A stretch of 64,000 nucleotides of DNA from Rahnella bonaserana (lineage in GTDB: Bacteria; Pseudomonadota; Gammaproteobacteria; Enterobacterales; Enterobacteriaceae): assembly GCF_019049675.1 (NCBI RefSeq), contig NZ_JAFMOW010000068.1, positions 62,001 to 126,000 of the forward strand, in the 5' to 3' direction. The position numbers and the translations under genes were made by a program. Positions 9,165 through 18,903 of this stretch are shown here, in pieces (within the stretch, counting starts at the first letter, position 1; each line of letters begins with the position of its first letter). Below the pieces are notes generated by a model. It was not told the DNA's origin, ran no database searches, and saw only the letters and a list, made by a program, of their open reading frames with translations.

Positions 9165-9794
9165 TCAGCGCGCATCCGGGCGGATAAGATCAAATCGCTG
9201 ATCTTCAGAGATGCCGTAGTAAGCGGAAGGACCACCGGCGCGCAGGACGGGTTCGGCAAGCGCAGTCTGATAAATGCCATCCACCAGCAGATGCGGCGCG
9301 ATATGCACGGCAACCACTTCACCCAGCACCAGCCAGGTATCGATATCGCCACCGGCGGCGGTTTTCAGCTGAATACACTGCGTCAGTTTGCACTCAAAAT
9401 TCACCGGGCTTTCCAGCACGCGATCGGCAGCGACCCGTGTTCCGGGTAGCGGCGTCAGACCGGCGAAATCAAACTCATCTGCACCATGTTCCAGCGAGGC
9501 CGAACTTTCATTCATTTTTACCGCCAGCGGTCGGGTCGTCAGATTCCAGACAAATTCGCCGGTTTCCACGATATTCGCCACGCTGTCTTTCCAGCCGCTG
9601 CTGGCAAAACCAATGATCGGCGGACGGTAATTGAAACAGTTGAAGAAGCTGTAAGGGGCCAGATTGCGCTGTCCGGCGGCATTACGCGAGGAAATCCAGC
9701 CTATCGGGCGCGGGCCGACAATAGCGTTCAGCGGGTCGTGCGGCAGGCCGTGGCCTTTGTCCGGTTCGTAATAGTAGCGATCATCAGTGCTCAT
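9165..9794 (-). CDS. Flavin reductase-like FMN-binding protein
   Basis: 209 residues with the split-barrel FMN-binding fold: HDPLNAIVGPRPIGWISSRNAAGQRNLAPYSFFN near the N-terminus, PPIIGFASSGWKDS, and a later acidic/hydrophobic segment IDTWLVLGEVVAVHI. Relatives are NAD(P)H:flavin oxidoreductase-like proteins or cytosolic FMN proteins of unknown partner. The ATG at 9794 has a GAGGAAAA ribosome site; the much longer upstream frame does not. It is a single gene facing away from rlmF. The exact reaction is not inferable. Confidence 0.87.
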   Translation of the reverse strand: MSTDDRYYYEPDKGHGLPHDPLNAIVGPRPIGWISSRNAAGQRNLAPYSFFNCFNYRPPIIGFASSGWKDSVANIVETGEFVWNLTTRPLAVKMNESSASLEHGADEFDFAGLTPLPGTRVAADRVLESPVNFECKLTQCIQLKTAAGGDIDTWLVLGEVVAVHIAPHLLVDGIYQTALAEPVLRAGGPSAYYGISEDQRFDLIRPDAR

Positions 9795-10000
9795 GATTTT
9801 CCTCAGCAAATAATTCATAAAGGCTATGATTTGTACATTACCCGATTTAATCAGGTATTGACCGTATTTATGTGCCCGCATCAGCCCGGATGCATCCGGC
9901 AGGCGGCGGCACTTTGTGGTATCTTGTGCGCCATTCATGAATATCTAACGCCCCATCGCATGTTTTATGCGTCGCGCACACCTTTCGGAGAGTCAATCAG

Positions 10001-10969
10001 GTGGAAAAAAAGAAAGTCTTCCCTCAGGAAAAAAGCGGTCTTCACCCGCGAAATCGTCATCGCAGCCGCTATGATTTTCCGGCCCTGATTGCCAGCAGCC
10101 CGGAACTGGCACCGTTTGTTGTCGAAAATAAATGGGGCGATTTGTCCGTTGATTTCGCCAACGCTCAGGCAGTTAAAGCCCTGAACCGTGCCTTGCTGCG
10201 CGATTGCTATCAGATTGAAAACTGGGATATTCCGGCCGACTATCTGTGCCCGCCAATTCCGGGGCGTGCAGATTATATTCACCATCTGGCTGATTTACTG
10301 GCTGGCAGCAACAACGGCAAGATCCCGCAGGGCAAAGATATTTCCGTGCTGGATATTGGTGTTGGCGCGAACTGTATTTATCCGATTATTGGTCTGCGTG
10401 AATATGGCTGGCGCTTTACTGCCAGTGAGATTGATGCGGTTTCTATGGCTGCGGCCAAGAAAATTGTCGCGACCAACCCGCTGCTGACCAATCAGGTGCG
10501 TTTCCGTTTACAGGCAAAACCGCAGCGTATTCTCGACACCATTATCCGTCATGACGAGCGTTATGACGCGGTGCTGTGTAATCCGCCATTCCATGCTTCG
10601 GCGGCAGATGCGGCGTCTGGCAGTCAGCGTAAACGTCAGAACCTTGGTCTGGATCGTCGTGCCGGTACCGCAGAGCTGAACTTTGGTGGTCAGCATAACG
10701 AATTGTGGTGTGAAGGCGGCGAAGAGGCGTTTGTGGTCCGCATGGCGGAAGAGAGCGCCGGTAAAGCGCAGAACTGTTTCTGGTATACGGTGCTGGTTTC
10801 TAAAAAAACGACATTGCCATTACTGTATGATGCGCTGCGCGAAGAGGGTGCGACAGATGTCCGCACTGTCGAAATGGTTCACGGTAACAAGATCAGCCGT
10901 TTTGTTGCCTGGACATTCCTGACCCCTTCACAGCAAAAAAGCTGGGCAATCAAACGCTGGTCAGTTTAA
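10001..10969 (+). CDS. rlmF: 23S rRNA m6A1618 methyltransferase RlmF
   Basis: 322 residues. It carries the RlmF start KSGLHPRNRHRSRYDF, an SAM-binding segment VLDIGVGANCIYPIIG and the N6-adenine catalytic motif NPPFH (in LCNPPFHASAADA). The signature NLGLDRRAG...LNFGGQHNELWCEGGE is that of E. coli RlmF (YbiN), which methylates A1618 of 23S rRNA. The GTG at 10001 is the start because GGAGAG lies nine bases upstream; the first 12 residues are a short basic extension relative to E. coli. Its place between ybiB and ybiO matches E. coli. Confidence 0.95.
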   Translation: MEKKKVFPQEKSGLHPRNRHRSRYDFPALIASSPELAPFVVENKWGDLSVDFANAQAVKALNRALLRDCYQIENWDIPADYLCPPIPGRADYIHHLADLLAGSNNGKIPQGKDISVLDIGVGANCIYPIIGLREYGWRFTASEIDAVSMAAAKKIVATNPLLTNQVRFRLQAKPQRILDTIIRHDERYDAVLCNPPFHASAADAASGSQRKRQNLGLDRRAGTAELNFGGQHNELWCEGGEEAFVVRMAEESAGKAQNCFWYTVLVSKKTTLPLLYDALREEGATDVRTVEMVHGNKISRFVAWTFLTPSQQKSWAIKRWSV

Positions 10970-11313
10970 TCACGATGTAAATTGCCCTGATTTCAGCCTG
11001 TTCATCTGAGGGTAAACAGGCTGCAAAAATACTCCCGCGTCCCCCTTTCTTTTTCAGCGGAATAAATTATGCTTAATTCACTATAAGAAAGTTGATTAAT
11101 TAACAGAGTAATGATTTTGCAGGTGACTTATATTTTCACCGCATAATGTTTTGACTGCCTGAGCAATCATCCTGCCACCCACCCAGGGGCCAGACTATTT
11201 CTCGCTGTTTATTAGTGACCTTACTAATACTCTGCGGGAATTAGCACGTGTTTATTTTCAATTAATGGCGATTGCACATTAATTCACGTTATCAGCCACA
11301 GGGTGTCTGTCCT
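10970..11313. other. Intergenic region before the chemoreceptor gene
   Basis: 344 bp, AT-rich in the middle. No supported coding sequence and no clear sigma-28 (flagellar) promoter of the TAAA-N15-GCCGATAA type were found, although the downstream gene is a chemoreceptor. A short imperfect dyad around 11000-11040 could terminate rlmF. Confidence 0.3.
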
Positions 11314-12624
11314 ATGCAATTATTTTCTCATCAGTTTACTACGGCATGGCGTGATAAATTCGCGGCTATTCAGCAGGCTGTTCCGATGATCGCTTTCTCT
11401 CCGGAAGGCGTGGTGCTTGAGGTCAACGATCTGTTTCTTAGCAGCATGGGATACAACAGGGATGAGGTGATGGGTCAGCCTCACCGGATTTTCTGTACCC
11501 AGGAGTTTGTTGCCAGCGATGCATATCGTTTGCACTGGGAAGCATTACGGCAGGGAAAGTCGGTCAGCGGAAATATTAAACGCGTACAGAAAAACGGGAA
11601 CTTAATCTGGCTGGAAGCTACTTATGTGCCTGTTAAAAATAAACAAGGTAAAGTCACTGAAATAATTAAAATTGCCAGTGACGTCTCCGAAAGAATTAAT
11701 GAATCTCACGAACACCAGGGAATTCTTCAGGCGCTGGAACGTTCAATGGCGCTGATCACCTTTACACCCGACGGTCGCGTGATTTCTGCAAACAATAACT
11801 TCCTGAAAGTCATGGGTTATTCTCTGCAACAAATTAAAGGCCATCCCCATTCGATGTTTTGTCTGCCGCAATACCGCGATTCGCACGATTACCGCAACCA
11901 CTGGCAACGTCTCAGAAACGGCGAGTTTATTCTTGGGCGTTTCGAGCGTATCAATGGCCGTGGTCAGGCAATCTGGCTGGAGGCGAGTTACAACCCGGTC
12001 ATCGACGACGATGGCAAAGTGGTGAAAATTGTCAAAATAGCCCAGGACATTACCAGCCAGATGGCGCAGCAACGTCAGCAGGAAAGCATGATGACGCACG
12101 TGCATGAGCTTTCCCTGACCACCGATAAAACGGCGGCTGAAGGTGTCACCATCGTGCAGAAAGCAGTGGAAGATATGCAGGAAGTGGAAGCGCTGGCGCG
12201 CAGGACCTCTGAGATCATCGGGCAACTGGGACAAACCTCCGAACGTATTGGCGAAATGGTGGACACCATCCGCCGGATTTCCTCGCAGACCAATTTGCTG
12301 GCCATCAACGCGACTATCGAAGCAGCACATGCCGGCGAACAGGGCAGGGGATTCGCCGTGGTCGCCGGAGAAGTCCGCTCGCTGGCCGATCAGTCCCGCA
12401 AAGCCGCTGTCGAAATTGACCAGCTTACGCAAAGCATCCGCGATGGTGTGATGGCAGCCATTGATGGCATGGGGAACTGTGTTAACCGCGCAGGCGGCGG
12501 CGTGGCACTGAGCCGCAATGCAGGCGATGTGATCAATCAGGTCAATCTGGGTATGCAGGATCTGGTACGGATGATGGCGGAGTTTTCCGTTATCACGGGG
12601 GATCAGGGGCAGACGAGGCATTAG
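11314..12624 (+). CDS. Soluble PAS-PAS methyl-accepting chemotaxis protein
   Basis: 436 residues without any transmembrane segment. Two tandem PAS domains (about 18-130 and 140-255) share the pattern [19 protein letters not shown] / [19 protein letters not shown] and [20 protein letters not shown]. They are followed by the receptor signalling hairpin: [23 protein letters not shown] at about 324-346 is the CheA/CheW contact tip. This suggests a cytoplasmic redox, oxygen or small-ligand sensor like Aer, but unanchored. The coiled coil after the tip is only about 80 residues, so one arm is short and the usual C-terminal CheR/CheB pentapeptide is missing. The ATG at 11314 is preferred over a TTG at 11272. 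Ligand unknown. Confidence 0.88.
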   Translation: MQLFSHQFTTAWRDKFAAIQQAVPMIAFSPEGVVLEVNDLFLSSMGYNRDEVMGQPHRIFCTQEFVASDAYRLHWEALRQGKSVSGNIKRVQKNGNLIWLEATYVPVKNKQGKVTEIIKIASDVSERINESHEHQGILQALERSMALITFTPDGRVISANNNFLKVMGYSLQQIKGHPHSMFCLPQYRDSHDYRNHWQRLRNGEFILGRFERINGRGQAIWLEASYNPVIDDDGKVVKIVKIAQDITSQMAQQRQQESMMTHVHELSLTTDKTAAEGVTIVQKAVEDMQEVEALARRTSEIIGQLGQTSERIGEMVDTIRRISSQTNLLAINATIEAAHAGEQGRGFAVVAGEVRSLADQSRKAAVEIDQLTQSIRDGVMAAIDGMGNCVNRAGGGVALSRNAGDVINQVNLGMQDLVRMMAEFSVITGDQGQTRH

Positions 12625-12683
12625 TTGCAGGAGGCCGCAGCAACGGGGCGGCCAATGGATAAGTAAAATTCACTCGCCGTCAG

Positions 12684-12980
12684 GGCTGAATTGTGAAAAT
12701 TTCGGTTTTTACACTCACCGTGAAAGTTGGATTGAGTAAATTTCGGTTTCTCACGTGCTGTGATCACTCAACGCGCTGCGCCGAAACCGCCCAAGAGAGG
12801 GAAGTGCTTCCCCTCTCTTGGATCTCTCCCCGCTTTTTTACTCCGCGCTATCGCTGGCTGGCTATGTTCCAGTTATCACAGCGACAGGCGCGAAATCTTG
12901 CCGCTTCGCGGTGCCTTCTCTCGGTCTTCGAGCCATAGGTCTCGAAGCCGCTCCGTTCAGCAAGTTTTCTGAAAGCGCCC
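12684..12980 (-). repeat. Hairpin repeat, copy C (left arm of an inverted pair)
   Basis: Type-1 core on the minus strand. Outer stem 12892-12901 with 12960-12969 (one mismatch), inner stem 12926-12932 with 12941-12947 (CTTCGAG/CTCGAAG), and a tail hairpin 12791-12804 with 12807-12821 whose sequence (CCAAGAGAGGGAAG) differs from the other copies. The outer end carries two AAATTTCGGTTT-like motifs. With copy D it forms an imperfect inverted repeat of about 300 bp around sfsB. Confidence 0.82.
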
Positions 12981-13206
12981 TTGGGCAAAGAACCTGTCTC
13001 TGATGTAACTCCATGTAACGACTTAAATTTACTCTGAATCAAGTTCTCAACTTCATCATTTCGCAATTGGCACGCGGTAAGTCATTACGGTATGATCACT
13101 TCGTTGCGGCTCATCCGCAGTTGGGAGTTGCGGCCCAGATTACTGGAGGTAAAGAACGTTCAACGAGATCGTTTCGTCACTTTGTTCTCTGGCATGGAAG
13201 TATCCA

Positions 13207-13476
13207 ATGAAAACCTACACTGACTGGCATCAGGCCGACATTATTGCCGCACTGCGTAAGCAAGGAACAACGCTTGCCGCCGTTTCACGCGCAGCGGGTT
13301 TGTCCTCCTCGACTCTTTCCAATGCATTGTCACGTTCATGGCCGAAAGGCGAAATGCTGATTGCTTCTGCACTTAATGTTTCACCTGCACAAATCTGGCC
13401 GAGTCGTTATTTTGATGCGCATGGCCAACTCATCAGCAAGACATTAAGAAATCTCCACGACAAATCAAGAGAATAG
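13207..13476 (+). CDS. sfsB: SfsB/Nlp (Ner-like) DNA-binding regulator
   Basis: 89 residues, entirely a Ner/Nlp helix-turn-helix: DWHQADIIAALRKQGTTLAAVSRAAGLSSSTLSNALSR followed by WPKGEMLIASALNVSPAQIWPSRY. It closely matches E. coli SfsB (Nlp), named for stimulating maltose genes when overproduced; the family descends from phage Mu Ner repressors. The direct target here is unknown. A short ribosome-site-like GGAAG lies upstream of the ATG. The gene is the only one in the interval between inverted repeats C and D, a placement not seen in E. coli. Confidence 0.9.
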   Translation: MKTYTDWHQADIIAALRKQGTTLAAVSRAAGLSSSTLSNALSRSWPKGEMLIASALNVSPAQIWPSRYFDAHGQLISKTLRNLHDKSRE

Positions 13477-13499
13477 TTTTTTGAATTTGTCGAATGGCG

Positions 13500-13862
13500 C
13501 GCTCAAAAATGGCAATCCACATCTTTAAAAGATGGAAAACAGTCTTCTTTTGAATTTAAGATCGTGCGGGCGATTCAGAAATCTTGCTGAACGGAGCGGC
13601 CTGAAGACCTATGGCTTCAGGACCGAGAGAAGGCACCGCGCAGCGGCAAGATTTCCAGCCTGTCACTGCGACACCTGAAACATAGCCAGCGAGCGTTAGC
13701 GCGTGTTGAAAAAGCGAGGGGAGTTCAGAGGGGAAAAGCCTTTCCCCTCTGGTCGGTTTCGGCGCAGCGCGTTAAGTGATCGCTGCGCTTAAAAAACCGA
13801 AATATTCTCGATCAAGCCCCCACGGCGAGTGAGGAAACCGAAATTTTCACAATTCAGCCCTA
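13500..13862 (+). repeat. Hairpin repeat, copy D (right arm of an inverted pair)
   Basis: Plus-strand type-1 core at 13553-13803: outer stem 13578-13587 with 13646-13655 (perfect 10 bp), inner stem 13600-13606 with 13615-13621 (CCTGAAG/CTTCAGG), tail hairpin 13726-13736 with 13741-13751 (CAGAGGGGAAA). A remnant of the type-2 linker (TCAAAAATGGC) is at 13503-13515. The right end (13820-13862) is an inverted copy of 12684-12724 and runs into the last codons of ybiO. Confidence 0.85.
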
Positions 13863-16063
13863 ACCGGTAAGGTGCCCCCACCGCCAGCTTCATCTTTATA
13901 TATCTGCACTGCCTGTCTCGGCATCACCATGCCCGCTTTCTCGAAGTGAATTTTCACCAGTCTGTCCAGCGCGTATTGCACCGTCCATTGCTCCAGCGCT
14001 CTGGTGCGTACCAGCACGCGGATGGTGAAGAACTGATCGCCTAATCCCACGACGCCCTGGAAGGTCGGTTCGCCGAGCAGCAGTGGTTTGATTTTCTCAT
14101 CCTGCTGCAACTCTTCCACCGCCTGACGCAGTACGTCATTGGCTTTATCCACGTCTTCATCGCGGCTGACGTTATAGCTGGCACGGTACACGCCGAACTC
14201 GCGCTCGTAGTTGGAAAGGGTGGTTATCGAAGAATAAGGCACGATGTGGAACACGCCGTAAATGTCGCGCAGGCCAATCGAGCGGATAGTCATGCTTTCG
14301 ACCGTGCCGGTGATCCCCATCACGGTAACGTATTCGCCGGTGTTCATGCCGTTTTCAAACTGGATGAAAATCCCGGTGATGACGTCTTTGACCAGCGTCT
14401 GGGCACCGAAGCTGACCGCCAGACCCAGCGCACCGGCACCGGCGAGCAGAGGCGCAATATTCAGCCCGATTTGCGAGAGCATGATCATCACGGTGATCGT
14501 ACAAATCACAATGGCGAGTACGTTGCGGAACAGCGTCAGCAATGTCCGCTCGCGGGCACTTGGCCGTGCGCCGTTACTCAGTTCCTGCCCCAGACGATGC
14601 TCAATCATGCTGGCAAGCAGCGTCCAGCCGACAATCGCGAAGCACAGGATAAACAGGATATGGCCCAGCCCGCTGATGACCTTCTCGCCATTTTCGGTCA
14701 TGAACCATTTATTGAGATTGAAGATGTGCCAGGCATCGAGCAGGAACAAAGTCACGCTGAGCACGACCAGTACGCGAATGATTTTCAGACCTGCCGGAAT
14801 GTACGAGTTGATGCGTTTTTGCAACAACGGATAGCGGCGGTTCACATCGTCAGGCAGGGTAATGCGGCGGCTGATCCAGCGGGAGAGCAGGCCTGAAATC
14901 AGGGCGCCGAGCGCAATCACCACCAGACTTTTCACCGTTGCGGTCATCATAAACCGCAGGCTGCCGGCAAAATCAAACTGTGACAGGAAAAACAGCACCA
15001 CGAAATAACTCACCGCCAGCAGATGCCAGACATGTCCGAGCGCACGCAGGATCACGCTGAAAAATGCCATCGAGCGTTCAGCCAGCAGATTGAATTCGCG
15101 GTGGATAGTGCGCCGGTTATGCAGGATCAGCCAGCTGGCATAGACCGTCAGCCCCAGCATCACCACAAAATTGACCACGGCGGCGGTGGTGTAATTGATT
15201 TGCGTCGCCACTACCGGCACGCCGACCATCAGCGCATAACCAATCAGACCACTGACCCAGGCCAGGCGGGTATTCCAGTATCTGGCGGTCATGTCAGTCA
15301 GCGGGAAGGGGCGAAGATAGCTGAAGCCGGGGGCAAAAATCAGTCGCAATACGGCTTTGAAAAATTCAATGACCGCAAAGGCGCTGAGGAATAAGGCCTG
15401 CTGACGCGCAATCAGTGCGCTGCCACCGTTCATATATTGCGTGAACAGATTTCCGGCGGCGACGGTCAGCAGCAAAATAACTAAATCGATGACGAACGCA
15501 CCCAGAATACTGGCGGGCAACTGATACCAGTGCGCCTGTTTCAGCCGCGCGTTATTTCCCCAGCGCCCAAGGCGCACATACAGCGGACCCACCAGTTTGC
15601 GGATCAGATGAAACAGCGCAAAGGTCACGGCAACGGTGAGCAGGAAATAACCCAGCGCCGCAAAAAAACGGTCAGCGCGAAAGCTGTGCTGCGGGCCGGA
15701 ATCGATAGTCTCTTTGAGTTTTTCTACGCGCTGTCTGAACTGCGCGACGGTACCTTGCGTGGTATCGACCAGTTCGTCGATCAGGGAAAGCTGTTCAGGC
15801 TTGGGTTCGTTCTTTTCAGCGGCAGGCGCTGGCGTTTCACTTTTTGCCGCTTCACGCAGATGCGCGACCAGCTGCGCACGGGCTTTATCATCCTGAAGAA
15901 TATCGGCCAGTGCGGTGTAGGAGGCTTTTTGCTGATCGGCACCGGCAGGTTGTTCTGCCGCGTGACTGAAGGCGCTGAACAGGGCCAGCATGATGAACAG
16001 CAAGATGGAATATACGTTTGTCTGGATGCGGTGAGCCAACGGAGTCCTGTCGTTATGCGGCAT
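13847..16063 (-). CDS. ybiO: MscS-family mechanosensitive channel YbiO
   Basis: 738 residues, close in length and pattern to E. coli YbiO. A signal-like hydrophobic start ends in SHA, followed by a periplasmic coiled region (residues about 40-130) and a run of transmembrane helices. The MscS pore and beta domain are LLAGAGALGLAVSFGAQTLVKDVITGIFIQFENGMNTGEYV (about 540-580). Such channels open on hypo-osmotic stretch to release solutes. The gene is oriented like glnQPH, with repeat E between. Its final codons (RAEL and stop) fall inside the conserved end of repeat D, so the repeat appears to supply the C-terminus. Confidence 0.95.
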   Translation of the reverse strand: MPHNDRTPLAHRIQTNVYSILLFIMLALFSAFSHAAEQPAGADQQKASYTALADILQDDKARAQLVAHLREAAKSETPAPAAEKNEPKPEQLSLIDELVDTTQGTVAQFRQRVEKLKETIDSGPQHSFRADRFFAALGYFLLTVAVTFALFHLIRKLVGPLYVRLGRWGNNARLKQAHWYQLPASILGAFVIDLVILLLTVAAGNLFTQYMNGGSALIARQQALFLSAFAVIEFFKAVLRLIFAPGFSYLRPFPLTDMTARYWNTRLAWVSGLIGYALMVGVPVVATQINYTTAAVVNFVVMLGLTVYASWLILHNRRTIHREFNLLAERSMAFFSVILRALGHVWHLLAVSYFVVLFFLSQFDFAGSLRFMMTATVKSLVVIALGALISGLLSRWISRRITLPDDVNRRYPLLQKRINSYIPAGLKIIRVLVVLSVTLFLLDAWHIFNLNKWFMTENGEKVISGLGHILFILCFAIVGWTLLASMIEHRLGQELSNGARPSARERTLLTLFRNVLAIVICTITVMIMLSQIGLNIAPLLAGAGALGLAVSFGAQTLVKDVITGIFIQFENGMNTGEYVTVMGITGTVESMTIRSIGLRDIYGVFHIVPYSSITTLSNYEREFGVYRASYNVSRDEDVDKANDVLRQAVEELQQDEKIKPLLLGEPTFQGVVGLGDQFFTIRVLVRTRALEQWTVQYALDRLVKIHFEKAGMVMPRQAVQIYKDEAGGGGTLPVRAEL

Positions 16064-16207
16064 TGTTCCTCTCTCAAAAATAGCAATTAATCGGCGTAAA
16101 GCTGCCTAAGGGTAAAGCATAAGTGGCCGTATTGTAGATAATTTGTGGCAAAACGTTGTGGGGGGACGTGCCATAAGGGAATGATCGGCAGATGGAGTGT
16201 GTTGAAA

Positions 16208-16456
16208 CTCACGGGCGATTCAGAAATCTTGCTGAACGGAGCGGCCTGAAGACCAAAGGCTTCAGGACCGAGAGAAGGCATCGCGTAGCGGCAAGATTTC
16301 CAGCCTGTCACGGTGGTAACTGGAACATAGCCAGCAAGCGAAAGCGCGGAGTAAAAAGGCGAGGGGGAATCCAAAAGGGGAAAAGCACTTTCCCCTTTTG
16401 GGCGGTTTCGGCGCAGCGCGTTAAGCGATCACCGCACTTGAGAAACCGAAATAATT
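16208..16456 (+). repeat. Hairpin repeat, copy E
   Basis: Type-1 core on the plus strand between ybiO and glnQ: outer stem 16223-16232 with 16291-16300 (perfect), inner stem 16245-16251 with 16260-16266 (CCTGAAG/CTTCAGG). The tail hairpin 16371-16383 with 16389-16401 uses a different stem (CCAAAAGGGGAAA/TTTCCCCTTTTGG). It ends in the shared AAACCGAAAT motif. Confidence 0.85.
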
Positions 16457-16468
16457 CCGGTCAGAGTT

Positions 16469-16489
16469 AAAAGCCGCTCTTGCCGCGGC
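16469..16489 (-). terminator. Terminator of glnHPQ
   Basis: On the minus strand GCCGC, a 7-nt loop and GCGGC are followed by four U, 8 bases after the glnQ stop. Short but correctly placed. Confidence 0.6.
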
Positions 16490-16497
16490 CTTTGGCA

Positions 16498-17220
16498 TCA
16501 GGAAACGTGTTGCAGGAACTCGCGCAGACGTTCGCTTGGCGGGTTGTTCACCAGGTCAGACGGTTTACCGTCTTCGGCGATACGACCTTTGTCGATGAAG
16601 ATCAGGCGCGAAGCCACTTTTTCGGCAAAGCCGACTTCGTGGGTCACGATAACCATCGTCATGCCTTCTTCTGCCAGTTGCTTCATCACCGTCAGCACTT
16701 CATGACGCAGTTCAGGATCCAGCGCAGAGGTGGGCTCATCAAACAGCATCAGTTTGGGTTTAACGGCCAGCGCACGGGCGATGGCCACGCGTTGCTGCTG
16801 TCCACCGGAAAGCTCTGACGGATAGTGATTACCGCGCTCGGAAAGACCGACTTTCGCCAGCAGCTCTTTCGCCAGTTTATTGGCTTCATCTTTCGACGCA
16901 CCACGCACACGGATCGGGCCAAACGCCACGTTTTCCAGTGCGGTCATGTGCGGGAACAGATAAAACTGCTGGAACACCATGCCCGCTTCCTGACGGATCA
17001 GACGTTCATCGACTTTCGGGTCATTCACTTTCAGGCCATCAACAATCAGCTCGCCGGAGGTAATTTCTTCCAGTTTGTTGATGCAACGCAGCAGTGTGGA
17101 TTTACCGGAGCCGGATGGCCCGATGATAACCACGACTTCACCCTGAGAAATGTTCAGATCGATGTCGTGGAGCACCTGGGTTTTACCAAAGTGTTTTGAG
17201 ACGTTCTTGAATTCAATCAT
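16498..17220 (-). CDS. glnQ: Glutamine ABC transporter ATPase GlnQ
   Basis: 240 residues. Walker [10 protein letters not shown] (34-42), signature [15 protein letters not shown] and Walker [15 protein letters not shown] define a polar-amino-acid-type ATPase. The start [20 protein letters not shown] is that of GlnQ. The ATG overlaps the glnP stop (ATGA), showing translational coupling; longer upstream frames run through glnP and are not used. With GlnP and GlnH it imports L-glutamine at high affinity at the inner membrane. Confidence 0.97.
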   Translation of the reverse strand: MIEFKNVSKHFGKTQVLHDIDLNISQGEVVVIIGPSGSGKSTLLRCINKLEEITSGELIVDGLKVNDPKVDERLIRQEAGMVFQQFYLFPHMTALENVAFGPIRVRGASKDEANKLAKELLAKVGLSERGNHYPSELSGGQQQRVAIARALAVKPKLMLFDEPTSALDPELRHEVLTVMKQLAEEGMTMVIVTHEVGFAEKVASRLIFIDKGRIAEDGKPSDLVNNPPSERLREFLQHVS

Positions 17221-17876
17221 ATAATTTTCAGTTTGCGTTCTAAGCGGCGCAGAACAAAGCTCAGAGCCAGCGTGATGATCAGATAGATAACAGCAACCGC
17301 ACTCCAGATTTCCATGGCGCGGAAGTTGCCGGCGATGATTTCCTGACCCTGACGGGTCAGTTCGGCGACACCGATAACGATAAACAGCGAGGTATCTTTG
17401 ATGCTGACGATCCACTGGTTACCCAGCGGTGGCAACATGCGGCGCAACGCCAGCGGCATGATGATATAACGCAGCGTCGCACGGCGCGAAAGACCCAGCG
17501 CCAGACCCGCTTCACGGAAACCGTTGTGAATCGACAACACCGCGCCACGCGTAATTTCAGCGATATAAGCACCGGAGTTGATGATGATTGTTACCACCGC
17601 CGCGCTGAACGGGTCGATACGCAGATCGGGAACCATCATCGGCAGTGCGAAATAAATGAACATTACCTGTACGACGATAGGCGTACCGCGAATGAGCTCG
17701 ATAAAGACCAGTGCGATGTTGCTGCTAAACCAGCCACCAAACGCGCGGGCAAAACCCGCAATCACACCAATAATCAGACCGCCAACCAGACCGAGGACCG
17801 AAATCCACAGGGTCATTTTAGCGCCTTCGAGCAGGATAGGCAGAGCGGGCCAAATTACGCTCCAGTCAAACTGCAT
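17217..17876 (-). CDS. glnP: Glutamine ABC transporter permease GlnP
   Basis: 219 residues, about five transmembrane helices. The conserved EAA coupling loop is [35 protein letters not shown], and the segment [20 protein letters not shown] is typical of HisM/GlnP permeases. The start [22 protein letters not shown] matches the E. coli protein. It lies between glnH (111 bp gap) and glnQ (4-base overlap) in the usual operon. Confidence 0.97.
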   Translation of the reverse strand: MQFDWSVIWPALPILLEGAKMTLWISVLGLVGGLIIGVIAGFARAFGGWFSSNIALVFIELIRGTPIVVQVMFIYFALPMMVPDLRIDPFSAAVVTIIINSGAYIAEITRGAVLSIHNGFREAGLALGLSRRATLRYIIMPLALRRMLPPLGNQWIVSIKDTSLFIVIGVAELTRQGQEIIAGNFRAMEIWSAVAVIYLIITLALSFVLRRLERKLKII

Positions 17877-17987
17877 GGATTATCTCCTGGTAAAACAACA
17901 AACTGCGCCTGTGCAGATATGCCTCTGACAGGCGCTTCTTATCAAGTGCTCTTTCTTAATAAAGGAACGACTTAAATTGAAAACGGC

Positions 17988-18731
17988 TTATTTAGGTTCG
18001 GTATCGAACCATTTTTTGTAGATTGCTGCGTAAGTACCATTCTCTTTGATGGTTTTCAGCGCGGCGTTGGCTTTCTCACGCAGGTCACTGCCTTGCGGGA
18101 ATGCGATACCGTATTGCTGGCCAGCCAGTGAATCGCCGACCGCTTTGAACTGACCTTTACCGGCAGTTTTGATGAAGTACAGGATGTTCGGCGTGTCATG
18201 CATTACCGCATCAGCACGGCCAGTGCCCAGTTCCATGTAAGCGCTGTCGATGTTCGGGAACTGACGCAGATCTTTGGTCTGCACGTTGGCTTTCATGTAA
18301 TCAACGGAGCTGGTGCCGCTTTTCACTGCAACCGTTTTACCTTTCAGGTCAGCAACGCTTTTGATGGCGTCGTTATTGCTCTTAACCATTACCATCAGGC
18401 CGCTGTTGTAATAACCATCAGAGAAGTCGATGGCTTTTTTACGTTCCGGGGTGATGGTGATACCGGCCAGTGCCAGGTCGATGTTGTGTGTTTGCAGGGC
18501 AGGAATGATGCCGCCGAAATCCATTGGTTTCAGTTCATAAGAGACTTTCATCTCTTTGGCGACCGCGTCCCAGAGGTCAATGTCGAAGCCGACGTACTTG
18601 TCGCCTTGTTTGAATTCAAACGGTACAAACGCAGTGTCGGTAGCTACGATCAGTTTTTTGTCTGCTGCGTGGGAGCTAACGGCAAAGGCCAGAGTCAACG
18701 CGGCCAGGGAAACTTTTAACAGTGACTTCAT
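17988..18731 (-). CDS. glnH: Periplasmic glutamine-binding protein GlnH
   Basis: 247 residues. The signal peptide is [22 protein letters not shown], cut before [18 protein letters not shown]. Type II solute-binding fold motifs [17 protein letters not shown] and the ligand-contact region [23 protein letters not shown] are present. The ATG at 18731 is chosen over the longer in-frame start because of AAGGAAA eight bases upstream and because the signal peptide begins here. It is the first gene of glnHPQ, 45 bases below a predicted sigma-54 promoter start point. Confidence 0.97.
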   Translation of the reverse strand: MKSLLKVSLAALTLAFAVSSHAADKKLIVATDTAFVPFEFKQGDKYVGFDIDLWDAVAKEMKVSYELKPMDFGGIIPALQTHNIDLALAGITITPERKKAIDFSDGYYNSGLMVMVKSNNDAIKSVADLKGKTVAVKSGTSSVDYMKANVQTKDLRQFPNIDSAYMELGTGRADAVMHDTPNILYFIKTAGKGQFKAVGDSLAGQQYGIAFPQGSDLREKANAALKTIKENGTYAAIYKKWFDTEPK

Positions 18732-18786
18732 CAGTGAATTTCCTTTGTACATATTATGGGAACGGCATGGAGTTACGGCGCTTTAA

Positions 18787-18802
18787 TGCAAAATTTATGC
18801 CA
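18787..18802 (-). promoter_or_regulatory. Sigma-54 promoter of glnHPQ
   Basis: Minus-strand TGGCATAAATTTTGCA has GG and GC exactly 12 bases apart, the -24/-12 layout recognised by RpoN. The expected transcription start is near 18776, giving a 45-nt leader before glnH. The E. coli operon also has an NtrC-dependent sigma-54 promoter. Confidence 0.85.
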
Positions 18803-18887
18803 GAATTTATGCAAGACTTTATGCATATTAGAATTCAATAAGTTATCGCGCTGCTGAACCGATCAAGCGGCATTTTAATGTTCACAG

Positions 18888-18903
18888 GCACCATTTTGGT
18901 GCA
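18888..18903. promoter_or_regulatory. NtrC-binding site
   Basis: Perfect 15-bp dyad GCACCATTTTGGTGC, matching the NtrC consensus of two TGGTGC half-sites. It is centred about 120 bp upstream of the predicted glnH start. A lone TGGTGCA half-site follows at about 18930. Confidence 0.8.

Noticed and set aside
10970-11313. Sigma-28 flagellar promoter for the chemoreceptor
   Set aside because: No TAAA...GCCGATAA pair with correct spacing was found.
12693-13066. Several overlapping 60-90 codon frames in repeats C, E and B (also 16087-16470 and 60320-60600)
   Set aside because: They recur only because the repeat recurs, in opposite strands and shifted frames, and encode hairpin arms.
13001-13206. 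Transposase or phage remnant around sfsB
   Set aside because: No integrase or transposase frame and no short terminal target duplication was seen; only the inverted repeats are present.
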